A stretch of 64,000 bases of DNA from Candidatus Hinthialibacter antarcticus (GTDB lineage Bacteria; Hinthialibacterota; Hinthialibacteria; Hinthialibacterales; Hinthialibacteraceae). A program made the position numbers and the translations under genes. This document shows, piece after piece, positions 7,184-15,546 of this stretch; within the stretch, counting starts at the first letter, position 1, and each line of letters starts with the position of its first letter. The stretch lies in assembly GCA_030765645.1 (NCBI GenBank), contig JAVCCE010000008.1:1-64000 (forward strand), given 5' to 3'. Below the pieces are notes generated by a model that was given only the letters and a program-made list of their open reading frames with translations, searched no databases and was not told where the DNA came from.

Positions 7184-8203
7184 ATGACAACCGAACCACA
7201 AACCGTAAGCGCTCCAAGCGATGTCGATGCAATCAAGCGCATCCATGACAGCAAAGAGCGCATTTCAAATGAAATTGCGAAAGAAATCGTTGGGCAAAAG
7301 GCCGTCATTGAAGAATTGTTGATCTGTCTTTTCGCAGGGGGGCATGCGCTGTTAGTTGGCGTCCCCGGCTTGGCCAAGACGACTTTGATCCGTACGTTTT
7401 CTGATATTCTCGATTTAGATTTTAGGCGCATTCAATTTACGCCCGATCTTATGCCCTCTGATATTACGGGTACTGAGGTCATGCAGGAAGACCGCTCGAC
7501 GGGAGAGCGGGCGTTTCGTTTTATCAAAGGCCCGCTTTTTGCCAATATCATATTGGCGGATGAGATCAACCGAACGCCTCCCAAGACGCAAGCCGCCCTG
7601 CTTGAGGCGATGCAAGAAAAGCGCGTGACGGTCGGCGGCGTTGATTACCCGATTGAACCGCCGTTTTTTGTTCTAGCCACTCAGAACCCCATCGAGCAAG
7701 AGGGTACCTATCCATTGCCCGAAGCGCAGTTAGACCGCTTTATGTTCCAGATCAATATTGACTATCCAAGCACTGACGAGGAAATTGAAATCGTCAAGAA
7801 CACAACATCCGCTTACCATGCTGAACCTCAAAAAGTGTTGAGCGGCGAAGATATTCTACAAATTCAAGATTTAGTGCGTCGCGCCCCCGCCTCGGATGAT
7901 GTGGTCCGCTATGCCGTCGAAATCGTCAAAGCGACCCGTCCCCGTCAACAAGGTCAGGATTCTGTTGAAACGGTTGACCGTTACATTTCATGGGGAGCGG
8001 GGCCTCGCGCTTCACAATATCTGATTTTGGCAGGCAAGGTGAGGGCCATTCTCGCCGGGCGTTATAGCGTCGCGCACGAAGACGTACGGGCTGTCGCCGA
8101 CCCAACATTGCGGCATCGCATCATGACGAATTATCGCGCCGAGGCTGACCGCGTCAGCATACATGACATCATCAAGGAAATTATTGACGGCGTGAAGCAC
8201 TAA
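7184..8203 (+). CDS. MoxR-family AAA+ ATPase
   Basis: This 339-residue ATPase matches the MoxR/RavA group, chaperone-like ATPases that help assemble or activate protein complexes. Walker A is GVPGLAKT (59-66), Walker B is ILADEINR, sensor 1 is LATQNPIEQEGTYPLPEAQL, and the C-terminal lid contains the GAGPRASQYL segment typical of MoxR. The start ATG has AAGGA 6 bases upstream. MoxR genes usually sit beside DUF58 and VWA-domain genes; those are absent here, so the client is not evident. The gene ends in a double hairpin that probably stops transcription before the T2SS operon. Confidence 0.9.
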   Translation: MTTEPQTVSAPSDVDAIKRIHDSKERISNEIAKEIVGQKAVIEELLICLFAGGHALLVGVPGLAKTTLIRTFSDILDLDFRRIQFTPDLMPSDITGTEVMQEDRSTGERAFRFIKGPLFANIILADEINRTPPKTQAALLEAMQEKRVTVGGVDYPIEPPFFVLATQNPIEQEGTYPLPEAQLDRFMFQINIDYPSTDEEIEIVKNTTSAYHAEPQKVLSGEDILQIQDLVRRAPASDDVVRYAVEIVKATRPRQQGQDSVETVDRYISWGAGPRASQYLILAGKVRAILAGRYSVAHEDVRAVADPTLRHRIMTNYRAEADRVSIHDIIKEIIDGVKH

Positions 8204-8219
8204 AATGTAATTGTGAACT

Positions 8220-8276
8220 GGAGCGCCCCTGTCTACAGGGGCGTCTTTATGATGCGCGTGTGGACACGCGCGCTCC
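8220..8276 (+). terminator. Double-hairpin terminator-like element
   Basis: The first hairpin GCCCCTGT/ACAGGGGC (8225-8242) is followed by GTCTTTAT. The second is GCGCGTGT/ACACGCGC (8254-8271). Outer arms GGAGCGC (8220-8226) and GCGCTCC (8270-8276) can close both into a three-way junction. It lies 17 bases after the moxR stop. It may end moxR transcription, but its compact symmetric design also resembles a dispersed hairpin repeat. Confidence 0.55.
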
Positions 8277-8607
8277 GTATTTTATAGATACTACTTTGGC
8301 GAAATCAACTTTTTGCTTTCCACAGGTCTTTTTTCAAACCTCTTAGGCTCACATGTCACTCTCATTCCCGTCGCGGTCAACCGTGAAAACCCGGGTTCGC
8401 CTGGGATTTTCACGGTTCCTATAGGTTATATTCTATTTGATATAATATATAATCCATCAAGGCTTCATTGCCTAAGTGGTTTGTTATTAGTGTGTTAAGT
8501 GGTTTTCTTGTGAGTTGTTTTGCTGCCGCTGAATCTTGGCAGCCTGTTTGCATATAAGAATCACTGTAGAAAATAGTTGAAGCGTGTTTGAGGAGGCTTT
8601 TCCTGAG
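8277..8607. other. Leader region of the T2SS operon
   Basis: This gap of about 330 bases has no gene. It contains the long UUCG-capped hairpin (8381-8415), then an AT-rich stretch with TATAAT at 8441-8446 (no good -35), and the AGGAGG (8591-8596) used by gspE. It probably holds the operon promoter and a 5' leader. Confidence 0.5.
8381..8415 (+). promoter_or_regulatory. Long UUCG-capped hairpin in the T2SS leader
   Basis: CCGTGAAAA (8381-8389) pairs perfectly with TTTTCACGG (8407-8415). The inner CCCGGG/CCTGGG stem, with one G-T pair, is capped by TTCG; one A is bulged. No T-run follows immediately, so a processing or regulatory role is as likely as termination. Confidence 0.55.
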
Positions 8608-10314
8608 ATGACGAATAATCCCGGTACTATCGGACGACGGTATGGTGAGTTGCTTCGGTCACTAAATATGATCGAAACGGACGACATTAATCGTGCGATT
8701 GCCATTCAAGAAAAGACGGGCAAAAACCTCGATACCGTGTTGGTCGATAATGGAATGGTCGATGAAACCCAGATGCTGGATGCGTTATCGCAACATCTGG
8801 GGATGGAATCAATCGAAATCAAAAACATTGAACTACCCCCGGAGGTTTTGCAGGAAGTCCCAATCCGCTTTGTCCACCGGTTTAATATTATCCCGGTTGA
8901 GCGGCGCGGCGACACATTGCGCATCGCTACCGGCGACCCGCTCAATTTTAACGCGCTAGACGATTTACGGTTGCTTTTGAAATGCAACATTGAGCCGTTG
9001 CTCGCGCCCAGCGACGACATCATCGCCGCCATCAAAAAATATTACGGCATCGGCGCCGATACCATGGACAGCCTGCTCGAAGAAGACGGGCGCCCTGTTG
9101 AAGAGGAAGAGTTCGGCGACGGCAACATTGAAGAGCTCAGCGAAGACGCCTCAATTATCCGGTTTGTGAACCAGATTATGATGGAAGCGGTTTCTGACCG
9201 CGCAACCGATATTCACATCGAACCGTTTGAAGAAGAACTCCGCATTCGTTACCGGATTGATGGTTTGCTCTATGAAGCGGTGGTTCCTCCCTCGATCCGG
9301 CGCTACCAGGCAGCGGTCATCTCGCGTATCAAAATTATGTCGGACATGAACATCGCTGAAAAACGCTTGCCGCAGGATGGGCGAATCAACATTCGAACGG
9401 GCAATACGGAGTTTGACCTCCGCGTGTCGACGATTCCGACGCCGTACGGCGAGAGCATCGTTATTCGTATTTTGAACCGTGACAGCACCATCTTCGATTT
9501 GAAACAACTCGGCTTTGATGAATATTCCCTTGAGCGCTTTGAAAACCTCATTACCAAACCGCACGGAATTATCCTGGTTACAGGCCCGACGGGAAGCGGT
9601 AAAACCACCACGCTCTACGCGACTTTGTCCAAACTCAACAAAATGGACGTGAAAATCCTCACCATTGAGGAACCGATCGAATATCACTTGAAGGGCATCG
9701 TCCAAGTCCAGGTAACGTCGAAAATCGGGTTGACCTTTGCGAGCGTCTTGCGCTCGTTCTTGCGGCAGGATCCCGACATCATCCTGGTGGGTGAAACCCG
9801 CGACCACGAAACGGCGGAAATCGCCATCCAGGCTGCGCTAACCGGGCACTTAGTTTTTACTACGCTTCACACCAACGACGCACCCGGCGCGATTACGCGA
9901 CTGATTGATATGAAGGTCGAACCGTACCTGGTTTCGTCGTCGGTCATCGGCGTCGTCGCGCAACGCTTGATGCGGCGCGTTTGCCAGCGTTGTAAGGAAG
10001 AGTGTTTTCCTGAACACGATATGCTGCGCGGTTTGGGGCTATTGGATGAACAATATAAGGACATGAAATTTTATCATGGTCGCGGCTGCGAGGATTGCAA
10101 ATTTCTGGGCTACCGAGGTCGGACAGCGATCTATGAAATTTTTGAAATGACGGAAGACCTGCGTGAATTGACGGTCGAGCGGGTCCCCGCCAGCAAGATC
10201 AAGCAAATGGCGTTAAAAGAAGGCCTGAAAACGCTGCGCATGAGCGCGTTAGAGAAAGTGCAGCAAGGCGAATCAACCGTTGAAGAATTGATCCGCGTGA
10301 CTCAAGAGTGGTAA
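8608..10314 (+). CDS. gspE: Type II secretion ATPase GspE
   Basis: This is the 568-residue cytoplasmic ATPase that powers pseudopilus assembly. An N-terminal MshEN/GspE-N domain (about 10-150) precedes the ATPase core, which has Walker A GPTGSGKT (about 326-333), an Asp box around TIEEPIEY, and Walker B-like DPDIILVGETRD (about 389). The four zinc-type cysteines of GspE/PilB are present as CQRCKEEC and CEDC (about 459-495). ATG 8608 is preferred over GTG 8584, because AGGAGG (8591-8596) lies 11 bases upstream of the ATG and inside the longer version. It is the first gene of an 11-gene T2SS operon. PilB is the alternative, but the downstream pseudopilins and secretin support GspE. Confidence 0.9.
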   Translation: MTNNPGTIGRRYGELLRSLNMIETDDINRAIAIQEKTGKNLDTVLVDNGMVDETQMLDALSQHLGMESIEIKNIELPPEVLQEVPIRFVHRFNIIPVERRGDTLRIATGDPLNFNALDDLRLLLKCNIEPLLAPSDDIIAAIKKYYGIGADTMDSLLEEDGRPVEEEEFGDGNIEELSEDASIIRFVNQIMMEAVSDRATDIHIEPFEEELRIRYRIDGLLYEAVVPPSIRRYQAAVISRIKIMSDMNIAEKRLPQDGRINIRTGNTEFDLRVSTIPTPYGESIVIRILNRDSTIFDLKQLGFDEYSLERFENLITKPHGIILVTGPTGSGKTTTLYATLSKLNKMDVKILTIEEPIEYHLKGIVQVQVTSKIGLTFASVLRSFLRQDPDIILVGETRDHETAEIAIQAALTGHLVFTTLHTNDAPGAITRLIDMKVEPYLVSSSVIGVVAQRLMRRVCQRCKEECFPEHDMLRGLGLLDEQYKDMKFYHGRGCEDCKFLGYRGRTAIYEIFEMTEDLRELTVERVPASKIKQMALKEGLKTLRMSALEKVQQGESTVEELIRVTQEW

Positions 10315-10342
10315 GAGCATTTCATAAAAGGACGTAAACAGC

Positions 10343-11554
10343 ATGAAGTATCGTTACAAAGCAAAGAAATTATCTGGTGAAGTGGTCGAAGGTACGCTCG
10401 AAGCCGACAACCGCAAACTGGTCATTAGTCAGCTGCAAAAAATGCAGGTGTTCCCGCTGACTGTCGTTGAGCAACGCGGCGGCAAAGGGCTGAATAAAGA
10501 AATTTCGTTCAGCGCCTTGTGGGGCGTTTCTTCCGCCGACGTGACCACCTTCAGCCGCCAGATGAGCGACTTGTTACATGCGGGGCTTCCACTGGTGCGC
10601 TGCCTGGGAGTTATTCGTCAACAAACGTCGAATCCCAAACTATTAGAAATTTTGAAAGCGGTTGAATCAGATGTCTCCGGGGGGACGCCGTTTTCGGAAG
10701 CGTTAAATAAATATCCCAAAGTCTTCAGTACGCTCTACGCAAGCATGATTAGCGCCGGCGAGGCGGGCGGGATGCTCGATCAGGTGATGGAGCGTCTGGC
10801 CGAATTTTTAGAAAACGAGTTAGAAACCCGCAGCCGCGTTATCTCGGCGATGACATACCCGGCGTTTATGGTGTTTGTTTGCATCGGCGTTATCACCGTT
10901 TTGTTTTTGGTGGTTGTCCCGAATTTTAAGACGATGTTTGAAGACATGGAAATTGACCTGCCCATGTCAACGCAATTGCTTCTTGGGTTCAGCGGGTTCA
11001 TCAGCGCCTATTGGTGGTTGGTGCCCTTTGCGTTGATCCCGGCGATTATTCTCTTTCGCCAGTATATAAAAACGTCCGCAGGGCGCTTGCAATTTGACAA
11101 AGTGAAACTGGCCATCCCGCTGTTGGGCGATTTGATTCGCAAGCGGGAAATCGCAAAGTTTGGTCGAACGCTGGGCACGCTGTTGAGCAACGGCGTTGCG
11201 ATTTTGAAAGCGCTGGATATCACCGAACGGGTTATTAGCAATCAGGTATTGAAAGAAGATATCGCCGAATTTAAAGAGCGCATCAAAGAAGGTGAAAAAT
11301 TATCATCGCGAATGTCGGAGAGCGGTTTGTTTCCGCCGGTTGCTGTCAACATGGTTGCGGTCGGAGAAGAAACCGGCAGCATGGAAATTACGTTGCAGCG
11401 CGTGGCGGATGCGTTTGAAAACGAAACCGACCGCGTCATTAAAACCATCACAACCATTATTGAACCCATGATGATCGTCATCATGGCGGTGATTGTTGGT
11501 TTTATTGTATTCGCGATGATTATGCCGATCTTTTCGATCAGCCAAAACTTGTAA
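10343..11554 (+). CDS. gspF: Type II secretion inner-membrane platform protein GspF
   Basis: This 403-residue polytopic protein starts MKYRYKAKKLSGEVVEGTLEA, the usual GspF/PilC opening. It carries two copies of the cytoplasmic T2SSF domain (about 65-190 and 270-390), each with the GEETG/GEAGG-type signature (SAGEAGGMLDQV, AVGEETGSMEIT). Three membrane helices fall at about 170, 220 and 375. The protein anchors the GspE ATPase and the pseudopilus base. AAAGGACG precedes the ATG, and the gene follows gspE by 28 bases. Confidence 0.92.
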   Translation: MKYRYKAKKLSGEVVEGTLEADNRKLVISQLQKMQVFPLTVVEQRGGKGLNKEISFSALWGVSSADVTTFSRQMSDLLHAGLPLVRCLGVIRQQTSNPKLLEILKAVESDVSGGTPFSEALNKYPKVFSTLYASMISAGEAGGMLDQVMERLAEFLENELETRSRVISAMTYPAFMVFVCIGVITVLFLVVVPNFKTMFEDMEIDLPMSTQLLLGFSGFISAYWWLVPFALIPAIILFRQYIKTSAGRLQFDKVKLAIPLLGDLIRKREIAKFGRTLGTLLSNGVAILKALDITERVISNQVLKEDIAEFKERIKEGEKLSSRMSESGLFPPVAVNMVAVGEETGSMEITLQRVADAFENETDRVIKTITTIIEPMMIVIMAVIVGFIVFAMIMPIFSISQNL

Positions 11555-11620
11555 ACAAAAGTCAAGCCGGATACCGGCATAGGGAAACATAACTCATATT
11601 TGTATCTCGGAGGAATCGGA

Positions 11621-12049
11621 ATGAACGCAGACAATAGGAACAAACAAAACGCATTTACCCTGGTGGAACTCTTGCTCGTGGTTACCATCATCGGAATTCT
11701 GGCAGGCGCCGTCTTGGTCAATATCGGCGGTCAGACCCAAAAGGCGAAGATTACCCGCGCCCGGCAAGATATCGAGACGATGAGCACTGCGCTAAACATG
11801 TATGAGATCACTATTGGCCAATATCCCTCATCCGACCAGGGATTGCAGGCTCTCGTCGAAGACCCCGGCGGCGTCGATGGTTGGACGAAGCCGTTTCTCT
11901 CAAAAAAGAATTTCCGCGACCCGTGGGGCAACGACTATCAATATAGTTACCCCGGCGATCAAGGCATCAACTTTGACCTGTTTACCACTGGCCCCGACGG
12001 TCAATCGGGCACCGAAGACGATCTCGGTAACTGGGAAGACGACGAGTAA
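11621..12049 (+). CDS. gspG: Major pseudopilin GspG
   Basis: This is the 142-residue major subunit of the T2SS pseudopilus. The leader (MNADNRNKQNA) ends before FTLVELLLVVTIIGILAG, with E at mature position 5. The residue before the cut is Ala rather than the usual Gly, an odd but tolerated choice. The C-terminal part shows the GspG core (YPSSDQGLQALVE, DPWGNDYQY) and the calcium-site region around FTTGPDGQSGTEDD. ATG 11621 has GGAGG 7 bases upstream, so the longer in-frame start is rejected. The cognate prepilin peptidase is not in this window. Confidence 0.93.
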   Translation: MNADNRNKQNAFTLVELLLVVTIIGILAGAVLVNIGGQTQKAKITRARQDIETMSTALNMYEITIGQYPSSDQGLQALVEDPGGVDGWTKPFLSKKNFRDPWGNDYQYSYPGDQGINFDLFTTGPDGQSGTEDDLGNWEDDE

Positions 12050-12066
12050 GGAACCAGTCTTTCAAA

Positions 12067-12702
12067 ATGAATATGAAAACGACGAACGCTGGGTTTACGT
12101 TAATTGAATTGGTGGTTGCCATTTCGCTGGTGTTATTGATTACAGCGGTCGGCGCCCCCAGTTTTCGTCAATTGTATGAACGCTCCGAACTGCAACGCGC
12201 GTCGGGTGAATTTACCAACACATTGCGGTATGCGCAGCAACGCGCCGTGTTGGAACGTACGCCCATCCGTGTTGTGCTTGATGTGGATGAGAACAAGTTT
12301 TGGGTGCCGGTTGAACAACAAGAAGAACGGCGCCATTACCGCTCAAAATCACGCCGCAACAACTCGCGGCGCAGGTCATCTACTCGAAGCAGTCGAGACC
12401 GGGTGCGGGAAGAAAAAGCGACGGAAGCCAAGTTGCCGGAAGGCTTCATCTTTGAATTTGTCTACAAGGTCTCTGAGGATGATGAAGTCAAGCGCGGTGA
12501 AGGCGAAATTTATTTTTACCCGGACGGCTCGGCTGATGCGTCGTATGTGACGTTATTGCGCTTGGGCAATCATCGCGAAGATGAGCAACGGGTGTTTATT
12601 AAACTCGACCCTGTCACCGGAGCGATTAGAACGCATTCCGGTTATACAGAGCAAGACGGCTCGGCGTTTTATCAAGGCGAATATGACGGGCCGTATTTGT
12701 AA
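12067..12702 (+). CDS. gspH: Minor pseudopilin GspH with Arg/Ser-rich insert
   Basis: This is a 211-residue minor pseudopilin. The leader ends at Gly9 before FTLIELVVAISLVLLITAVG, and SFRQLYERSELQRASGEF is the usual GspH helix. Residues 88-116 are an arginine/serine-rich, disordered-looking segment (RSKSRRNNSRRRSSTRSSR) not expected in GspH; folded beta-strand sequence resumes after it. Position between gspG and gspI is standard. The start may be ATG 12067 or 12073; neither has a strong ribosome-binding site, so translation is probably coupled to gspG. Confidence 0.85.
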   Translation: MNMKTTNAGFTLIELVVAISLVLLITAVGAPSFRQLYERSELQRASGEFTNTLRYAQQRAVLERTPIRVVLDVDENKFWVPVEQQEERRHYRSKSRRNNSRRRSSTRSSRDRVREEKATEAKLPEGFIFEFVYKVSEDDEVKRGEGEIYFYPDGSADASYVTLLRLGNHREDEQRVFIKLDPVTGAIRTHSGYTEQDGSAFYQGEYDGPYL

Positions 12703-12715
12703 GCGTTAAGAAGGC

Positions 12716-13234
12716 ATGATGAAAAGAAACGAACGCGCATACGTTTTGATTGAAGTCCTGGCGGCGATGACCATACTCGCCATTTCGGGGACGGTATTGA
12801 TGCGTTCGTTGCAAAATGCCATGAGCGCCACGCGATCCGTACAGGACATCACAAAAGCCATTTATCTGACCGAAGCAAAATTAAATGAGTTTAAAGCAAT
12901 ATACAACAGCAAGTTTAATCCAGAACTTGGTGAGTTTCGCGGCAATTACAGCCAACCCGGCTCGGCGAAATTTACCTGGACGGCTTGGGTGGAACACGAC
13001 CGGAAACTTGACGCCTATGTTATCACCGTTTCAACGACTTGGGGTGATGGCGCTACGCGGCGCCGCCGCCGTCGCTCACGCGATATCGAAGGCGGCTTTG
13101 TGTTGAAATCCATGGTGCCGCGCGCGCGGATCAATGACGAGTTGATTTTAGGCGGCGTTCCTAGCGTTGGCAGCCGACGGTCGAGCGATTCAGCAGGGCG
13201 GGGGTCGCAACGCGGCTCACGGGGAGGGCGCTGA
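12716..13234 (+). CDS. gspI: Minor pseudopilin GspI
   Basis: This 172-residue protein has a short leader (MMKRNERA) followed by YVLIEVLAAMTILAISGTVL, with E at mature position 5 and the EVLAAM motif of GspI. As in gspG, the residue before the cut is Ala. Two basic low-complexity patches stand out: R115-R120 (TRRRRRRSRD) and the Ser/Gly/Arg-rich tail from about 152. GspI normally nucleates the pseudopilus tip with J and K. The stop codon TGA overlaps the gspJ ATG by one base, and GGGGAGGG precedes that ATG, so translation is coupled. Confidence 0.87.
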   Translation: MMKRNERAYVLIEVLAAMTILAISGTVLMRSLQNAMSATRSVQDITKAIYLTEAKLNEFKAIYNSKFNPELGEFRGNYSQPGSAKFTWTAWVEHDRKLDAYVITVSTTWGDGATRRRRRRSRDIEGGFVLKSMVPRARINDELILGGVPSVGSRRSSDSAGRGSQRGSRGGR

Positions 13235-14253
13235 TGATAGGTCGCGCCAGAATACGTACGCATGGTTTTACCCTGCTTGAATTAATGCTGGGCATGACGC
13301 TAATGACCATCGTGATGGGCAGCGTATTCGCCGCCGTGCGGGTGGGCGTCGATGCGTATGACCGTGGACAAAAAAGTATGCAGCAGTATCAGTCCGCTCG
13401 TATTGGGCTGCGAAAAGTGATGGAGGAGTTGCAGTTTTCTTTATCGCAATCTTCATTCTGGCAGCCGGGCGATCAGTATCGGACGATGTCGCCGGAAGTT
13501 TTGATGGCGTTGGAAAACACACGCATGGTCAGGGAAAGAGACCCCGGGAAGATTCGCTTTCTCGGAGCAGGGCAAAATGTTTTATTTGTGCGTAAAATTT
13601 ATCAGTTAAATCAAAATCCACCGTTTGACTTACAGGAATGCCGTATTGCCGTCGATCAAGAAAATCAAATTTTATACCTTGAAGTTGTTCGTTCATTATT
13701 GGTTGTGAAGCAGGCCAGTTGGTATTTTCAACAAGTGTTCCAGACGAAACTTGGCGGCTATGTGAGTATGTACGGCGGTCAGAATCTTCGTTTCCGTGAA
13801 ATACGTTCTGATGAAGAGCCTCCGCTTGAAATGTTTATTGGCGAAGCGGGGCTGATTGGCAGACGTTATACGCTGGCGACTGGCGTGACGGGATTGCGGC
13901 TTCGTTTTACCGATGGCGAGGGATGGAAGACTTCTTGGAGTTCGGAAGAGGTCATAACCAATTTTCGCATTTCACCCAATAGCCCCAATTTTAATGCGAA
14001 CCGCGATTTGCAATTTAACGAGAAAGGCCCTCCATTAATTACTGAAATTACTTTAGAACTAGCAAACGGCGATACTGTGACCGGCTCGGTTGAAATCGGG
14101 TCAGGAAACATGCGTGGTCGTAAGGGCGCAATGAGCGTTGAGCGCGGGGCGCCTCTTCCTGGCGTGGGCGCTCCTGGACAAAACGCGAAGGCGCCGTCGC
14201 TTCCTGTGCCCACCGCGTTCCCACGGCCTGAGACGCCGTCAGCGGGGATATAA
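13234..14253 (+). CDS. gspJ: Minor pseudopilin GspJ
   Basis: This is a 339-residue tip pseudopilin, longer than usual for GspJ (around 200). The leader MIGRARIRTHG ends before FTLLELMLGMTLMTIVMGSV. The body has the Arg/Gln-rich helix that follows the hydrophobic stretch and a beta-rich C-terminal half. The last ~70 residues, after SVEIGSGNMRGRKG, are Pro/Gly/Arg-rich and probably disordered. Gene order between gspI and gspK supports the call. Confidence 0.85.
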   Translation: MIGRARIRTHGFTLLELMLGMTLMTIVMGSVFAAVRVGVDAYDRGQKSMQQYQSARIGLRKVMEELQFSLSQSSFWQPGDQYRTMSPEVLMALENTRMVRERDPGKIRFLGAGQNVLFVRKIYQLNQNPPFDLQECRIAVDQENQILYLEVVRSLLVVKQASWYFQQVFQTKLGGYVSMYGGQNLRFREIRSDEEPPLEMFIGEAGLIGRRYTLATGVTGLRLRFTDGEGWKTSWSSEEVITNFRISPNSPNFNANRDLQFNEKGPPLITEITLELANGDTVTGSVEIGSGNMRGRKGAMSVERGAPLPGVGAPGQNAKAPSLPVPTAFPRPETPSAGI

Positions 14254-14255
14254 AT

Positions 14256-15530
14256 ATGAATACGAAATCACGAAACGAACGCGGCATTGTGTTGGTCATC
14301 ACGTTATGGGTCATCCTCGTACTATCGGTCGTATCGTTGTCGTATTTACGTCAAGTCAATTTAGAATTAAAGATGGCGGGTTTTCAGCGCGACGCGGCGG
14401 TGGTCGATTCAATCGCCAAAGCGGGATTGCAGCAGGCGGTGATTCTATTGCGTGAAGACCGCATCAAAGATAGCGCCGAAAATATTCAAGAAACCATGTT
14501 TCGCTTTATGGATGATGACATTTATTTATATGACGGCGGAACCGAAGTTTGGGCGGACAGCCCCGAATTATTAGAAGACGTAATGTTCTATGAGAACGGA
14601 GACAAAGCGGGTTATTATTTTGTTAAGATTGAAGACGAGTCTGCTAAATTTCCCATTAATAATCAAAAAACAACAATCGAAATGATCGCCCATCTGTTAG
14701 AGATGACGGGCGTTCAAGAAAAACAGTCGCAAAGCCTGGCGGCGGCGATTATGGATTGGCGCGACGCTGATACCATTCCGACTGATACCGGTGAGCAGGG
14801 GTATGGTCGCGATGGTGCGGATGAAACCTCTTTCTATAACACCGGGCGCCGTTCCAGAGATAAAGACGTTCCATCGGTCATTATGAAGAATTCACCGATT
14901 GATAGCATTGATGAACTTTTGTTGATCCCTGGTATGACGCCGGGAATTATTTATGGAACAGTTGAACCGGAAGAACAGAAAAGCCAGGGGCGCGGGCGGA
15001 GACAACGTCTGCGTCGCGGCGAATATTTGGGGTTGATCCATTTCATCACCATCTATAGCGATACGGTGAACCTCAATACCGTCAAGCAGGAAGTGTTGGA
15101 ATCATTGTTGTACATGCCGCTTGGAGAAGACGCCGAGCATGTGGCGCAGGAGTGGGTCGATTATCGCAACGGCCGCGACAATACGCTCTATACCAAAGAC
15201 GATAATGTGTTGAAGACGATTGACAATAGCGACTTGGACGACGTTCATTACACCGAAGCCGACGGCATGACGGAAGAATTAGTCACGCAATTCGGCGCCG
15301 GGATATTCACCATCGCGACCAAAGCATTTTCAGTGGAGTGCCTCGCTGAATATGAAGGCATCGAAAAAGGGTATCGGGCGATTATCGGTCGTGACTTTGT
15401 GCCGTGGGACCAATTGCCGGTGTTTGGTCTTGATACAGACAAGATCGAAGATTTAGAGCAAGTGCAATTACAGGTGCGCATGTTTGAACCGATCTTTGAC
15501 GCGAAACAACGAATTCAACGGTATCTATAG
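14256..15530 (+). CDS. gspK: Pseudopilus tip protein GspK
   Basis: This is the 424-residue large minor pseudopilin that caps the pseudopilus. The start MNTKSRNERG is followed by IVLVITLWVILVLSVVSL, without the position-5 Glu, as is normal for GspK. The first helix ends in AAVVDSIAKAGLQQAVILL. The large alpha domain shows MDWRDADTIPTDTGEQGYG and SIDELLLIPGMTP (helix-hairpin-helix-like). An insert GQGRGRRQRLRRGEY is again arginine-rich. The gene begins 3 bases after the gspJ stop. Confidence 0.88.
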   Translation: MNTKSRNERGIVLVITLWVILVLSVVSLSYLRQVNLELKMAGFQRDAAVVDSIAKAGLQQAVILLREDRIKDSAENIQETMFRFMDDDIYLYDGGTEVWADSPELLEDVMFYENGDKAGYYFVKIEDESAKFPINNQKTTIEMIAHLLEMTGVQEKQSQSLAAAIMDWRDADTIPTDTGEQGYGRDGADETSFYNTGRRSRDKDVPSVIMKNSPIDSIDELLLIPGMTPGIIYGTVEPEEQKSQGRGRRQRLRRGEYLGLIHFITIYSDTVNLNTVKQEVLESLLYMPLGEDAEHVAQEWVDYRNGRDNTLYTKDDNVLKTIDNSDLDDVHYTEADGMTEELVTQFGAGIFTIATKAFSVECLAEYEGIEKGYRAIIGRDFVPWDQLPVFGLDTDKIEDLEQVQLQVRMFEPIFDAKQRIQRYL

Positions 15531-15546
15531 AATTATAGGAGAGGAC

